A stretch of DNA of 64,000 nt from Lumnitzera littorea (lineage: Eukaryota; Streptophyta; Magnoliopsida; Myrtales; Combretaceae), in the NCBI GenBank assembly GCA_024138015.1, contig JAMXBB010000009.1, positions 96,845,915 to 96,909,914 on the forward strand, written 5' to 3'. A model generated the notes under the pieces. The model was not told the origin of the DNA. It searched no databases and worked only from the letters and a program-made list of their open reading frames with translations. Below are positions 10,970 to 24,218 of the stretch, in pieces (position 1 is the first letter of the stretch; each line of letters opens with the position of its first letter). The translations under genes and the position numbers were made by a program.

Positions 10970-11900
10970 AGAACGTCATCCATTGGTAATTATGAGCTCG
11001 CTTGCTTTGAATCAAAGGTGCAAAGAGACCATATTCCCCAGTAACGACAATTAGAGAAGCTTTACCCGTACCGACATTGGTAGAGGATCAATCCTTAAGG
11101 GACTTGGATATAGAAATCGATAGGGTGGTTTTAATTGCAAGCTTGCCTAGGGATATCCAGCTTGATAATGGGAATGATGAGAATGATGTGCCGGACCTCT
11201 AGACTAAGGCTTAGCACTGACACCTCTCCCAACAGGTATTATAGTGTTTTCATGAAGAAGGACATAAGTTATTGTAAGAAGCACTTCATTATTAAGTGCT
11301 CAGTTGGCATGGAGTTGTGCATACCCACCACAACCAACTAAGTTACTTTGATCTCTAGGATGTGACTTCCATTCACTGAATTCAAAAAAGTGTCATTCAA
11401 CTACCATCATGTCTATCCTACCCAAATCATTCCTAATAAGTGAAGTATCATCAAGGCTTTTGAAGCCTTGTGCAAGTATCTAATAGTGCGAGTGACGTTG
11501 CAACTATTTAGATACTTTTTCCTTTAGAAGGCTAATGACAGGAGGATGTATGTGTGGAACTAACTTGGCAAGAAATTATTTATCAACTTAGACTCCTCTA
11601 CGAAGCACTAGAAGGAGAAGTTCATGGTCTTGAAGGTACACCTTCATTTGGTAGTACAGCTTCTTCTACATCTTATCGTAGGTATGCTTAACGACGATGA
11701 TGATAGAGTTGCTCGTGTCTACTATTACCTTAAGGACTTCAAAGCCTGAGATTCGTGCACCTATTACTTGGGCATCCCGGTGAGGGGTCTCAACTCCCTC
11801 TAGATTTTTGTCTGAGAAAGAGATAGAGGTGTCTTGCCTTTACCTCTTCTCCCATATAGTCATCACTTTAGTTGAGGCATTAGCTAAGGTGCTAGAACTT
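10970..11900 (+). pseudogene. Antisense extra reading frame of a Tat element (gypsy-type transposon, Transposase_28-like)
   Basis: Plus-strand frames show fragments such as KAFEALCKYLIVRVTLQLFRYFF, followed by KKLFINLDSS and KEKFMVLKV. Their order fits the plant 'putative gypsy type transposon' domain (N-terminal hydrophobic block, then LFRYFF, then the W.GKFFLV-like block). Known Tat/Grande/RIRE2 elements carry such an extra frame antisense between pol and the 3' LTR, the position and orientation seen here. Many stops (for example after 11340) show it is dead. It lies next to minus-strand gag with no pol between, so pol has been deleted. The family call is from remembered pattern, not a search. 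Confidence 0.55.
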
Positions 11901-11949
11901 AATCGGCTTTTAGGGTGAGGCCCCCTTAACTATGCTGTTTATTATACCA

Positions 11950-12658
11950 TTGGAGGTCCTGTTACTATGGTAATCATTGTTTTCTCCTTTATGGGTCTCT
12001 TTGGTCTATCATTTTTTAGGAGGCCATCTGCCATGGTCGTTAGTGTCGACAACATGTTCTCTTAAGAAGCCTCATTGAATGGTACTCTCCATGATATTCT
12101 TTAGTTGGAAGTATTCGTCTGTGGTATGGCCGTAGTTTTCTTGGAATTGGTAATACTTATTTGAGTTTCTATGATTGGGATTGTCCCTCATCTTTGTAGG
12201 TCAAAGGAGCAATCCCCTTCCACGAGTCTCTATGTATACTTGCCTAAGAGGTCGGTTTAGGGGAGTGTGTTGTATGTATGATGGGATGGGTGATAGGCAC
12301 TTTCTATCTTTAGGGCTACCATAATCATCGTGGCCCAAAGCCTTATTGCCTAAGCGATCCTTGATGGACCCCTTATCCTTATCCTTCCTTTATGCCAACC
12401 TCTCTTAGTCGGTTTTGCACCTCATGCAAATGTTGTCTTTCTAGTTCATATACTTTTAAGCCTTTTGCCAAAACTTCACAAGGGTCTTCAGTTTGCACTT
12501 GTAAAGAAAGCAAAAAAAGTCTCCTAATAGTCGGATGCCGAGCTAGATGATATCCCTTATCAACTAAGGGATTTTAACCCCGACATTATTGAGTTAGACC
12601 ACAAATTCTCAAAGGATCTCTCCTTTCTTTTTGGTGAATTAGGTGCGAAGATGATGGG
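11950..12658 (-). pseudogene. Tat-type gag relic, C-terminal half with zinc-knuckle remnant
   Basis: On the minus strand the sequence first gives THHLRT and KGEIL-EFVV-LNNVG (gag core), later NSNKYYQFQENYGHTTDEYF followed by QLKNIMEST (about 12080-12180). This follows the plant pattern NKYCxFHxDxGHxTxECxxLKxxIE. Both zinc-binding Cys that can be seen are now Tyr, and the His of FH is Gln. Gag binds and packages the element RNA. The N-terminal half lies at 15690-16400 on the other side of a 3-kb insertion. Frames are broken in many places. Confidence 0.7.
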
Positions 12659-15600
12659 TATCACGCTCCAAAACAGCAGAGTCATAACAGCCCTACCGTG
12701 TAAATCATTCTAAGATAAAAGTTAGCTTTACAACTGCTATCCTAGACCTAATCTACATAAGGTGTTCTCAACTAACTCGCTTTGAAGTAAATAATTTGTA
12801 ATTTAAATAAATCATTTACCTAAGAAAATAAGAAAATATATATATACACTATAATTCAATTATTACAATTAACGTTTCACCGTAATATATTTTTTAGTTA
12901 TTTTATTATTCAGAAATGAAAAATTCTAAAATAAAAGTTTAGACCTTAAAAATATATGTTTGTTCTTCAAATATTTTTCTTCACTCTCCAAGATCCAGCA
13001 GTAGTTAGCTTTAAAGTAGTTATAAGTCGCTTTTTAGCCAGCACCTGCACGATGTCTATAGGGATGTGAGCAACCATAGCTCAATAAGTTAGGATAGAGG
13101 ACTTAAAACTATACCATAAATACAACAAGGTTATCAACCAACTTATTAAGTGCAATGCATGTTCAAGTAAATACCATCGTATGACATTATCCAACCAGTC
13201 ATGAGATTAGAGAAATTACACCTGCTCTAATCTGGGTTGAGGAGTTGCCATTAATGTAATAGCTCACGACCAAATCTAGGCAGATTTGTGTAATGGAGAC
13301 ATCGCTCTTACTGCAACTACCTTCGAACCATTGACTTCACCCTTGCCCCGACCTCTTCTCTTGTCACTTAGTTCGACTAAGGATGAAGAAAGGACCATTA
13401 TGCTATCTAGTGCTATCCCTTTCGAAGGGGTCGATATTTGGCTGGAGAATCCTAAGTTTCCCTTAATGGGTTGCCATACAAGTTCGATTATGATTATAGG
13501 TTGTATATTTGATTAGGTCCAATTTAGGGTAATCAATCATTTCATACAAATCATACAATACAAGCCAGAACAACAAACAGAATCATAGCATCACTCATAA
13601 TTAAGCACATACACACAACCATCTAACAAGCACAACCAAGTATAATCTCAAGCCTCCAAAATCATAGCATCACTTACTCGAGGTTCAATTCACTTGAGTC
13701 ATTACTGATCATCCCTATAATACAAACGTGGTTTCAATTTTTCATATAATCATTAGAGGTTGGTTTTATCCTATAACGCTTATTATTATCTTTTATTCAG
13801 GGTTTAATATATCCAGTTATCTAAGTTCTCAAATCTTTTACAATTATTTTAGGTTTGGGGCTAGGTTCAGGTTCAGTTTTCGCATCGATTTCTAAATTTG
13901 GTTTTAGTTCGATTTCTAAGTACTGTTTTATACCCGAACCTTAAAAACTCGTTTCAACTCATAATGTGAAATTAATCACATTACTTCTGGATATCCTAAA
14001 TACCATCATTACCTAAATTTTTATTAGTGTATCGAATTTTCTCCTAATGTGAGAAATTTTTACATTTTTCATATAATTATATAAATTCAAGATTTCTATC
14101 ATATTTATTATCCCTATTACTTATATAATATCAATTTTTATTCTAATATCTTCTATTTATTATATTTCTAATAATTATATATTATGTATTATCACCTATT
14201 ATGTACATAATACACATTTAATATTTCTATCACTCTAATTAGCTTCTCCCAACATCAATTATCATTTCAAAATGTCTAAATTCATCCTAAATCAGATTTT
14301 ACACCTAATTACCCTAATTTACAAAATTAACTTAAAATTTACTATTTTTCCCTATTACTTATTTACTACATAATTAGCCTAATAATTATCTCTAACACCT
14401 TAAATGCTATAAGTATTATACGTCATCAGATTTCAATATCTTAAAACATATAATTATTTACTAAATCAGTAATTAACCATTTAATTACTTAATTAACCAT
14501 AAATTATTCATTTTATGTCTCATTTTAAGGCCTAAAAATTATCTAAAAATTTTGAAAATTAATTTTTGAAAATGGGCTTCATAGCACCATTTTTTATCAT
14601 CTAAGTAGTCTACACAAAAATTTTGGGCTCAAAACTATACTCCTAAGGTCATTTATTTCTAAACCAAAACATACTCGGTTTTGTATGATTTCTTAAGGAT
14701 CATATATCACGGGACATATTTTCATCAAAATAATATTTTTTATAAAAAATACATACAAAAATATTCTAGAATAACAAGTTTCATAATTTTCTAAAAATAT
14801 TTAATATTTTTATAAAATTAAACAATATCGGATTGAAAATCGAACTCATTGATTTAGATAGCTTCTGCTACCGTCAGTGGCCATGGGTGTGTCGGCTCAC
14901 CTGGACACCGCCACTACCTTGTGGTGGTGGTGGTGGTGGTGGCCGTCTACTCCCAGCTGCTCGTCAAGTTTGGGTTTTCCTTATAAGCTCCAACTGTATA
15001 GATTTTTTGTGATTGTTTTTCTAAAACCCTAATTTACTCTCAATTTTTCTTCTCTCTAATTTTCTCACTCTCCAAATTGACCAAAATGAGCTTCTAAAAT
15101 TTTCTTACTATTTATAGAGTATTAGGGAAATTATTATGCGTTAAATTGATTTGATAACTACCTTATCTTCTTCCAACTTACCTTTTGTGTTGTTCTAATT
15201 TAATTAGCTAATTTTTTTTCTTATTTTCCCTAGCTGTCACAACCCAAATCTGGATCATTCTTTATTTTTTCTGATTTTTCTTTATTTTTTCTTAATTAAT
15301 TATGAATTTTTTTAATTATTTAGTATTATTTTAGCACATTTTGTGTATTTTAAGTAATTACACATATTTCTAATTACATATAAATTCATATATAGTGCAA
15401 ATAAATATTTCTAAATAATATTTAGGTCATTCTATGATTTTTAGTATACATATAATTTATTTATAGTGATTCGTTAATTATTGGAATGTATTTTATGTAT
15501 TTTTTATAAATAACGAGTTATATACTTAAAATTTGAAATTTTCATATTCTTTTATTTTATTACTTATTTTTTTAAATTCGAATTACGAGATCATTTTTAC

Positions 15601-15683
15601 TAATATTTCTAACTTTATTTATAATTTAGGTTCGATCGGATCTTTTAACCGATCCCTAAGTGATTGGTTATAAGGCGTACAAC
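12659..15683. mobile_element. 3-kb LTR-like insertion splitting the gag of element A
   Basis: The gag match stops at 12658 and resumes near 15690, so about 3.0 kb was inserted. The left tip reads TATCACGCTCC, close to the TGTCACGCYCC start of some plant Ty3/Gypsy LTRs, and the right tip ends GTACAACA. A second TGTCACAACCC start lies at 15234. Minus-strand features include CTATAAATAGTAAG (near 15110) and a CT/GA-rich leader. I found no pol or gag. It may be one long solo LTR, or a short LTR plus other material; the two TGTCAC segments do not align with each other. No clean target duplication was found. Confidence 0.45.
14919..14942. repeat. (GTG)n microsatellite
   Basis: Seven to eight GTG/GGT units within an unusually GC-rich patch (about 14860-14960). 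Confidence 0.9.
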
Positions 15684-15689
15684 AGGTCC

Positions 15690-16400
15690 TTAGACAAAGG
15701 CTTACTAGCCCAAAAGTAAAGATTGAAGCGATGAGTTAGCTCATTGGAGGAAGGGATGGAATTCTCCATTAAGTGGTTGAACCACATCCAAGCTGCCTTT
15801 CATAAGATACTAGGGAAGGCTTTGTACATAATAGCATCCTTATGACTAAGTAGGTTCAGCAAGGTATGGAAGTGAAGTAGGTGGTCATTTGGATCTATAG
15901 TACCATTTTACTAGTCTAGAGTAGGCAGTTTGGAGTTAGAAGGAATGACCTCATCCTGTACCTTTCTAGTGAAGGGGGTCTTATTGTTAGCGACTTGGCT
16001 AGCACCCTCCATAGCTTTGCTTTACTGTTTCTCGGAAAGCTTCTTCACCATCTCCTTAAGTTTATTCATATCAGTGTCATCAGCTAGACGGCAATTTTGA
16101 GCTGCAGATTAAGTGACACCTTTGCAGGAGTCGGCAATGTGCTCGTTTCTAATAAGGGTATGGTCAGCCACAGGTTGCATTTGCTGATTTAGTTAGTTGG
16201 AGGTGTGGAGGAGCTCAGTTCTCCTCCTAGTGAGGTGGCATATCGCTTTGGTCACCCCTAACATCTAAGGCATCTATTAAGGAAGGTATGCTAGCCCTAC
16301 TTTGCTTCTTAAGGGTTAGTTGGTCTTGATTGTTGTGGCCACCAATTAAAGCATGGTTGCCATTGCCTGCATCGGGGTTCTAGTTTAAGTTCCTAACTTT
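15690..16400 (-). pseudogene. Tat-type gag relic, N-terminal half
   Basis: Minus-strand frames give NKLKEMVKKLSEKQ, then NKTPFTRKVQDEVIPSNSK and, after two stops, NGTIDPNDHLLHFHTLLNL, DAIMYKAFPSIL and AAWMWFNHLMENSIPSS. This is the plant Tat gag order: coiled leader, SPFT...P.G(F/N)KxP.L, YDGTxDPxDHL..F, AFPxxLxGAAxxWF. It reads towards lower coordinates into the insertion at 15683. Stops and a frameshift show it is dead. Confidence 0.7.
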
Positions 16401-16480
16401 TAACATGCTTGATCGAATGAAGTGTCTTTAGAAGGATTGAAAAAAAATTTCTAAGCAAAGTGAGGTTGTTTTCCTATAGA

Positions 16481-16800
16481 TGACATTAGGTTTCTATTGG
16501 TAAAGTAAGGAAAACTGGGCCTTGGAATAGCTGGGTGTAGGCTTGCAAAATAAAGCATAGTAAGGGGTGCTAATGTATTGTTTGGTATGACCACTTCAAT
16601 ATTTAAGTTAGAAAGTGTTTGGGGAAGCGAAAGTAAGAGAATAAGAGAATTAGAGAGTTGGAATGTTAGGAGTCTAAGTGTGAGTAAAGGTGGTTTACCA
16701 TTGATGGACTCCCTCTATTTATGTTAGAAAGTGTGAGTAAAGATGGTTTACCAGAGAGAATGTAAGAGCACATCTTCATGTTATGTTATCCACTTAGTAT
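16481..16800 (-). mobile_element. Truncated 5' LTR of element A
   Basis: Matches 9650-9945 in order and orientation. It breaks off at about 16800 where AT-rich DNA (16803-16990) begins, so the U3 end is lost. A short internal duplication (TTAGAAAGTGTGAGTAAAG, about 16723-16750) has been added. Confidence 0.65.
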
Positions 16801-17159
16801 TGAAGATATAAATATAAGTAAATAAATACATATAATATTGAGAGAATAAATATTAGATAATATTTAAAATTTATAATTTTTAAATAATATAAAAATGTGG
16901 TTAAATAAATATTAAAAAATATTAAAGTCATAAATATCAAAATATAATATATAGTCCATTATTTGTGTATATCAAATAAGAGATATCATAAAAATTATTA
17001 TCAAATATGGTGTAAACCAAATATATTATAATAATACTGTATTGTTTTATACTTTATGTATTTATACTGAAATGTTACTTGAAGGAGAAAAGTGTTTAAC
17101 ACAAGATCTTCTTTGTTAATTCTTTAAGGGGATGGAGAATGAATTTTCAATTGAAAATA

Positions 17160-17517
17160 AAGGGGAAAATGCATAAAATCTTTCTAAATTTTTACTCAAA
17201 TGCGATTTGATCTCTTGAACTTTTAAAGTATGATTTTTAGTCCCTTAAAATTTTATAAATTGATAAATAATTCCATGACCCTTTTAAATTTTGGTTTTAG
17301 TATATAAACACTCCCTAAATTTTGATTTCAGTATAAATACCTTATAAACTTTGATTTTAGTATATAAATCCTTCCTAATTTAAGAGATTATTTTCAATCT
17401 ACGAGATTATTTATCAATTTATGAAAATTTATGAATCAAAAATCACATTTTAAAAATTTAGAGGAGCAATTTGTATCTTAATTAAAATTTAAGGGAATTT
17501 TATGCAATTTTCCCCTT
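17160..17517. mobile_element. MITE with ~115-bp terminal inverted repeats
   Basis: The left end AAGGGGAAAATGCATAAAAT is inverted at the right end (ATGCAATTTTCCCCTT), and the match continues inward through AAATTGATAAATAA on both arms. It is 358 bp with no coding capacity. Flanks (TGAAAATA left, GAAAAAAA right) are too A-rich to decide a target duplication. Confidence 0.75.
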
Positions 17518-20500
17518 GAAAAAAATGTAGACCTTGTACATAGTAGTGTAATGGGCAACACGAAACAATAATATGGACGCCATAACTTACCAGCCTGTAG
17601 CAGTGTCGGAACGCAAAGGTCTTGACACGGTTAGCACGTATCCGGAGCAACCTTTTTTAACGTGCGTGTATACATATATGCACTACAATGTTAAGTATAA
17701 GTAGAAGAGATTGGTTATGACATAAACCGGTTTTTTTCCTTTTCCTTTTCTTTTTTCCTCACACGGTTAGTTTTACTTTTATTATATATTATGTAGACTA
17801 GATTTCAATCAATTAGGATACGAGAACTGGAAAAGTTTGTAGCTCTCGTACTAATTTCTATTTTTAATATATATTATATTTAATCGCTTTTATATTTAGG
17901 TATACGTATAGCAGGTATATTTTCATTTAGAGTATATATATTATGATGTTTGCTTCTTATAACTTTAAATTCTCACGAAAAATTATAGGAATACACTTGG
18001 AGCATATCACTTTAGAGTGATTTAATATTATATCTTAGTTTTCCGATAACATCATCAATATATTAAATAAAAAAAGTTGGTGGGTATCTATTATTATTAT
18101 CACTGTTATATAAATGTTATTATGACGCTGTGTTATCAGGAAATTAATAAGACATATTAAATTCCTGGTAAATAATAAGCTGAGACACCATCAGCAGTTC
18201 ACCGGATCGCATCTCATCAGATTAGACGAGGCAATTTCGACATGATGCAACAATATGCATGGTCGAAACATGATAAGATATGGTGGGTTGATATCGAGTC
18301 TAAACCATATCACTGTCGTACTTATATATATCAATGTATACATAGCACTAATAATAATGATCTTGCGTGTTCTGTATTTAGGCTACGTAATCTAAGATTG
18401 GCATGTTCATAATATGTTTGTTTAACCATCATGCTGGTCCATGTCGATCGTGTTAACCATAACGTATGACTCCATATCCCAGTTACATATAAGTGTCACT
18501 TTCTTGTTTATGATAAGATTTGTCAGGCTACCCCCGACCTTAACGAACATGTTTTAAATTATAGCATGTCTAGGACTGCAGTAAATAAAAAAAGATTTTC
18601 CTAAGACAATTCCATCCATTAGAACCTTATCTAATCTCGAGACGTGGTATCAATAATTAATAACTATTTTTTTGAAAGATTTCTTTACTTTTTAAATAAA
18701 TATCCTTAACATTTATTTCTATTACTATACCTAACCCACGATACACAAGTTACAAATTCACATAACATTAAAAGAAATAAATAAATAAAATATTATTTTT
18801 TTTTAGATCCTTTGATCAAGAATCCTAAAAAAGCCAAAGACCACTCTCATCCATCAAAAAGCTTAAAAAGAAGGTTTTTGATCTGAGATCCATGATGAGG
18901 ACTCTAGATGGGGATGCTCTAACTCTCTAACCACGTATATGCCTATATTTTTCTCAACCACAGTCATAGGTGAAGATTATTTAATTTTTAGGTATCAATT
19001 GATGTAAATCATTTACTTTTTGATCATCATATAAATCTTTTGAAGAGAAAATATTTGAATATTTCACAGACTGTAGTGAAAGTATCTTGTATATGAATTG
19101 CTTATCCGTGTTGATTCGATTCATCAGCGGATAAAGTCCGTAGGCAAGAATAATTTAGTTAATGGGCGATCCGGTGAGAGTAGCTATGAATTATTCAGGA
19201 AAGTTACCCCCTTCCCGCCCATAAAGTGGTATTTTGCTTCTTGTTTCCTTTCCCTATATATAATACTTGTGATATGTATTATTATGCAGGTTTTTACTCG
19301 ATATAAAATGTAACATATAGTAGGTTTTGATTTTAAATGCCCCGAACGATATTTCCTTAGGACTGAGGTGTAGCTTGTCCACGATAAAACTTGTATCTTA
19401 TATATTACATGCTCAAGATTCTAGAAAATATCCCCAATAAAAGTAAGTTATTTCAATAAATGTAATAAATATTTTAAATAATTCAAGCCATATTAAATCG
19501 GCTTACTTGATGGAAAGATTGACCTGATCCAGCAAACAACCTGATCAAACTGCCTGTTCAAAATCAAAGAATGGATTTAGGCCATGTGATTAGAAAAAAA
19601 AGTTAGAAATTGTACAAAAATATATATTATTTGATTGTTAGTCACATTGATTTCTTGTTAGAAATCCAAATTAGTTTGGTTGCTAGAAAGTTAATAGATT
19701 ATTAACCAAAAATATCAAGGCCTCTTATTGTAAATTGGATGCATTGTGCATACTTGGAAATACAATTAAGATTTTTAAAATTCTCCTCTCTTAAGAATTA
19801 AGAACGAAGAGATAAAAGATAATTTTAGATTCTTATGTTTCCATTTAGCAGCCTAACTAATTTGGTAAAATGACTTAAAACAATTTTCTAACTAGAAAAT
19901 AATGAGGTTAACAATAAACTGTTATAAATCTTTCTAACGATTGCTAGCCTTTTAAAACTAATATGCTAGTCACTCCTAACTAGTAATTTCATTTTTGGGT
20001 CATAATGGTAAAGAAATCAAACAATGCAAATAAAAGTTAAAAATTGGAGCTCTTATATATTTTTAAGTGATACTGGATTTTCAATTGGATAGCAGTAATA
20101 CTTAAGTTGTTTTTGGAAAAAGGGGTATTAAGTGTGATATTTTATATACTTCCAAAAAATGAATAAATAATTTACAAGTTCTTAAGAAATGTTGTAATTG
20201 GTGACATTGATGGTAATAGATGAATGGAGTCAAAAGAATAATCTGGATGGTCTAAAATAAAATGATGCACAGACATATTTGGAAATGCCACTTTGAGTTT
20301 CAAAGATTTGGAAAAACAAATGGGAAAAGTCCTTTATAAAGTATAACAATGAATTCCATATTAATAGGCCTAAAACTATGACATAGAAATGATCGATACT
20401 TGCCACAATTTTTTAGACAATGTGAATTGTTAAAAACCTTAGAATACTAATCGTCATGCAAGAATTCATGATAAAAGAAGTATCTTAGACACTCACTTGA

Positions 20501-22290
20501 TCAGGGGCATTTTCAAGATTAATATAGTGTTAGTAAATGCTCATAGATGACAAACTACACCATAAAACCAGCATTGTGTATTAATCTCCTTGGATTTTGC
20601 TATAGATCTTCTACTAGCAAAAACTACATAATATATGATAGATGTGCAATGCTTAGTGTCTTAACGCTACATGAGTACACAACCATTAATATTTATGATT
20701 AATTCTTTATATTATTTATTACAAAATTACATGTAGTAATAACCACATTTATTTTTCATATAATGTAGGCACAACAAATGTGTTGTTTTAATATATTGGT
20801 TAAAAAATTGCTAAGAAGTTGATAAAAGAAAATTCATGTAACATTTGTTAACAAAATGGAAGAGAAATATCTTTATTGGTAGAAAGGAAAGAAAAAAAAC
20901 ATCTAAAGCTGGCATGTTGGTAATGAGTTGAAGAAAAGGCACATGGATCAAGTCAATAACTTAACGTACTGGGTTGCTTGGCACAATAGGAAAATGCCAC
21001 TTAGTATGTTAGGGCTTGTATCTCTAAGCTCATTTACATGAAGCTTAGGCACATTATATGCTTAGGTATGCCTATGCTTGTGTGGCTTAGGCATAAGCTT
21101 ACACATGCCTTGGCTAAGGTATGGAGCCTTTTTACCACCTAATACCGTCACATACTTTTGTATCAAAGAGGGTTGAAATATTCTTTAAATACAAAGTATG
21201 ATATTGACCTAAGTGGTTTGTATTTTATAGGTTTCATACCTTACCAATGCATACTTTTTTTTTTTCCAACTAAATTTGAATGGACATGTCTGATATAATC
21301 CATTTTGAAGGACCTACATAAGTAAAATACTCTTCTATGTAAACAAGTGCAAGTGCAAGTGATCTCTTGGCTTAAGATATCCTATATAGCGTTAGATTAA
21401 ATCATACTATAAATATTTCATACTATAATCACTATTCATCAATAGGACTATTATCATTCCTACGGTTAGTCTACATGGATGCCCTAAACTATCATAGGAA
21501 CTCAAATCCTTAAATTCATCAGCAATAGAAAAGTAAAGTAGGAGAAAGCACAATAAGAAAGTACTACCATATACATACATTTTTTGCCAAACTGCATGCA
21601 TCCCTATAACATATATCTCACAATGCACATCTAAAGTCAAATAGAATTCATGGGCCAAATTAGTTATCTTATTTAGATGGGGATAGTATGTAAAAAACAC
21701 AAATAATACCTAGCATAATGAGGCCAACACTCATATTTATGATATTCGTATCAAAGAAATCAAAATATTACTTTTATCATATTAAGTTCATAGTTTATAT
21801 TAGTTGTCAATAATTTAGTCCATTGTCTCCATATAAAATTGTATTCCATACAATAATTGCATTGATTCATAGCTTCACTTTAGCCTACCACAATTTTTCT
21901 ATGTTGATGACTTAGTTATTAATAATGAAGGTAGCATCAATATCTAGCAACATACCCTTTCACATCCAATTTCCATCTTGCAAAGTCAAGGGATACTAAA
22001 CCCATGACTCATCCATTTGAGGCGGTTACTAGTCTTAACTATAAGCATACAAAGATCAACACATCAAGATATATAATCATATCTGTACACAATACACTAG
22101 GCAATAATTCCACTTACCTAGATTATGTTTACAAGGCCTCCTTATGACAACTAAAGTCAACTATGAAATAGTGACCAAAATTAGCATTTGAAGCTAATAT
22201 AAACTAAAGGTTACTATGAAATAGTGATCAAGATTAGCATTTAAAGCTTATATATAGTAAAAATTAATTTTCAAAAGAACCTGGTTAACT
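17518..22290. other. Long spacer, no gene supported
   Basis: Frames are short. The plus-strand frame at 19098-19313 (71 codons, hydrophobic end) lacks any recognisable family and I do not call it. The patches at 17590-17660 and 18180-18290 are less AT-rich but show no ORF. Around 21010-21120 the word CTTAGGCAT or similar recurs several times on both strands. No tRNA or LTR was recognised. Confidence 0.45.
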
Positions 22291-23200
22291 AATAAGAGTG
22301 GTCAATTGGAGGATCTTGAGTTAATTAAAGGCTTGTAGTAAAAAAGATCGGTAAACGATACTTCCTCTCTTCCTCGTATGCCCTCTTCCTTAAATGGAAT
22401 CAAGGACTAATATTGTGATCTCGAGTTCTTCCAACTAGATCACAATCTCTCGAGTGGAGGAAATGCCTGTAGAAACTAATAACTCCTACCAGTGCTAAGA
22501 CTCAAGCTCTCATGATCCCAAGCTTATAAGACATCTGAGCTTATGCCAGCCTAATGCTGAGCCACCTATTGAAGCTAAGCTCCTAAGTTCCAACAATTCG
22601 AACAGGAGCCTTCTAAGTCCTCGAGCTATTGATCTAATGCCGACCTAATTAGCTCTACCCTAGACCTAGTACCTACTTGGACCATAAATGGAGAGGTTGA
22701 CACATGTCTAATCTTCTGACATCCATATTGTCATTGCATATGATATTCCTTTTTATTTTCTTTACTAATTTACCTTTACATAATATGTATTTTCCATTTC
22801 TAATAAGAATCTTTTTTGGTAATTTGTAGTAACCTATGACTTACCTTAATTAGGGCATATAAATACCCCACAATTGTAATAGTTGTACATCAAGTGTCTT
22901 CAATATTCAAAAATTTTCCCTTTTAAGCTAAGTGTGTTTGCTTACTCTTTTTACTCTTATCTAGCTCATCTGTGAGTGTAGACTAGTGGTGAGTAGCCTC
23001 ATGTCTAACTTGTGCATCATATCAAATGTGGCTTGAATTCGTATGAGGCGTTGGTGCATGATATCCTTTCTCTATGCATAGGAACTTAGCTCAAAACCTT
23101 GACTATCATTTGATTTTTAAACCATCTTGTAGTTTGGACCCACTCACTTGTTTGTATGGTACCATTAGTCATGTGTCCATCCACGTTAGTGCCTGTATCA
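22291..23200 (+). mobile_element. 5' LTR of a chromovirus-like Ty3/Gypsy element
   Basis: Most of this segment aligns with 29740-30520 (shared landmarks: AGATCACAATCTCT, AAGCTAAGCTCCTAAGTTC, GAGAGGTTGACACATGT, GCATATAAATACCC). It ends TATCA at 23200, directly before a primer-binding site. The left edge is less sure because the first 100 bp are diverged; TAATAAG at 22291 would match the TGATAG start of the right LTR. Confidence 0.7.
22858..22865 (+). promoter_or_regulatory. TATA box of the chromovirus 5' LTR
   Basis: GCATATAAATACCCC; the same motif is kept in the right LTR at 30310-30317. Confidence 0.7.
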
Positions 23201-23203
23201 TTT

Positions 23204-23220
23204 TGGTATCAAAGTTTGGC
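23204..23220 (+). other. Primer-binding site for initiator tRNA-Met (chromovirus element)
   Basis: TGGTATCAAAGTTTGGC, three bases after the LTR end. The plant consensus from tRNA-iMet starts TGGTATCAGAGC, so two changes have accumulated. It fixes the plus orientation of the element. Confidence 0.8.
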
Positions 23221-23579
23221 TACATTCATTAGTGTAAGTATTTAGCATTTTGTGTTCTTGTGTATATGTATTGTAGTTATGGTTGTGTGAAGTGGTTTTC
23301 ATTATGATTTAGACTACTGCATTAGTTAGTAGTAGGTGTTAGAATAATGTCTTGGAAGCGTGAAAAGGCAAGTGCTCAATTATTTTGTTTTCCCCTATTT
23401 ATGTACTTATAAAATGGATTGTATAGTTTTTGTTGTCTTACAACTATGATAAGTGTTATTAGTAGTGTTTAGTTGAAGTTGAAGCAAGTTTTGTTGAGTT
23501 TTTAGCTCAAAGTTGGGTTTCAAAGAGGGTTTTTATGTAGTATAGCAGTGTCGTATTTTAGTGTTCGTGGGATTGTTGG

Positions 23580-24218
23580 AGATGTTAAGAATGGTGCTCA
23601 TGTTAGCTGATGAGAAAATCGATAGGCCCATTGACCCAATTGAGAGCTTGGTTACTACGTTATAAGGCAACAAGCAGCAATTTAGAGGTGAGTTGAATAG
23701 AGACTATCTAGAAGCTTTAGCTTAGTAAGGTAATGGCCGCCCTAGCCAAGTTAATTTCTTAATTTGACCTCACCGAGATAGAGGAGTAGAAAGGCCTACT
23801 TGATGTAGGCTTGCAATAGATAAAATAGAGGAAGTGAGAGAAGAGTTGGGTGATGACAAGGAAGAATGTTACTAGGTAGAAGAACGAAATATCTAAACTC
23901 TTAGTGTGGAAGGTCTAAAGTGCAAATTCTAAGCTTCTCTGGTATTGGTGATACTGAAGATTATTTAGATTAGGTAAATAAAATTGAAAAATAGTTTGAG
24001 TGTCATGAAGTTCTTAAAAATGCTAAGGTCAAACTTGCCATGCTAGAATTCACAAGATATACTACCCTATGGTGGGAGAACTTGTAACCTATATGGCGAA
24101 GAAAGGAGAAAGAGAGATTAAGGGGATGGCACAAGATGATGAGAGAGATGAAAAGGAGGTTTATATTGAGCTATTATATATAAGTCATATTCAAGAAATT
24201 GTAGGAGTTAAGGCAAGG
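23580..24218 (+). pseudogene. Chromovirus-like gag relic, first part
   Basis: Frames give DTEDYLDW-like sequence, HEVLKNAKVKLAMLEF and TLWWENL, matching the retrotransposon gag core (VKLxALxFxGYAxLWW). The protein would form the element's particle. Frames are broken by stops. The match is cut at 24218 by an LTR insertion and goes on at 25092. Confidence 0.75.

Noticed and set aside
19098..19313. 71-codon plus-strand frame with hydrophobic end
   Set aside because: No family likeness, no splice or promoter support. It could be an exon, but that is not supportable from sequence alone.
21407..21700. 97-codon minus-strand frame
   Set aside because: No recognisable domain; flanks are AT-rich spacer; no supporting gene signals.
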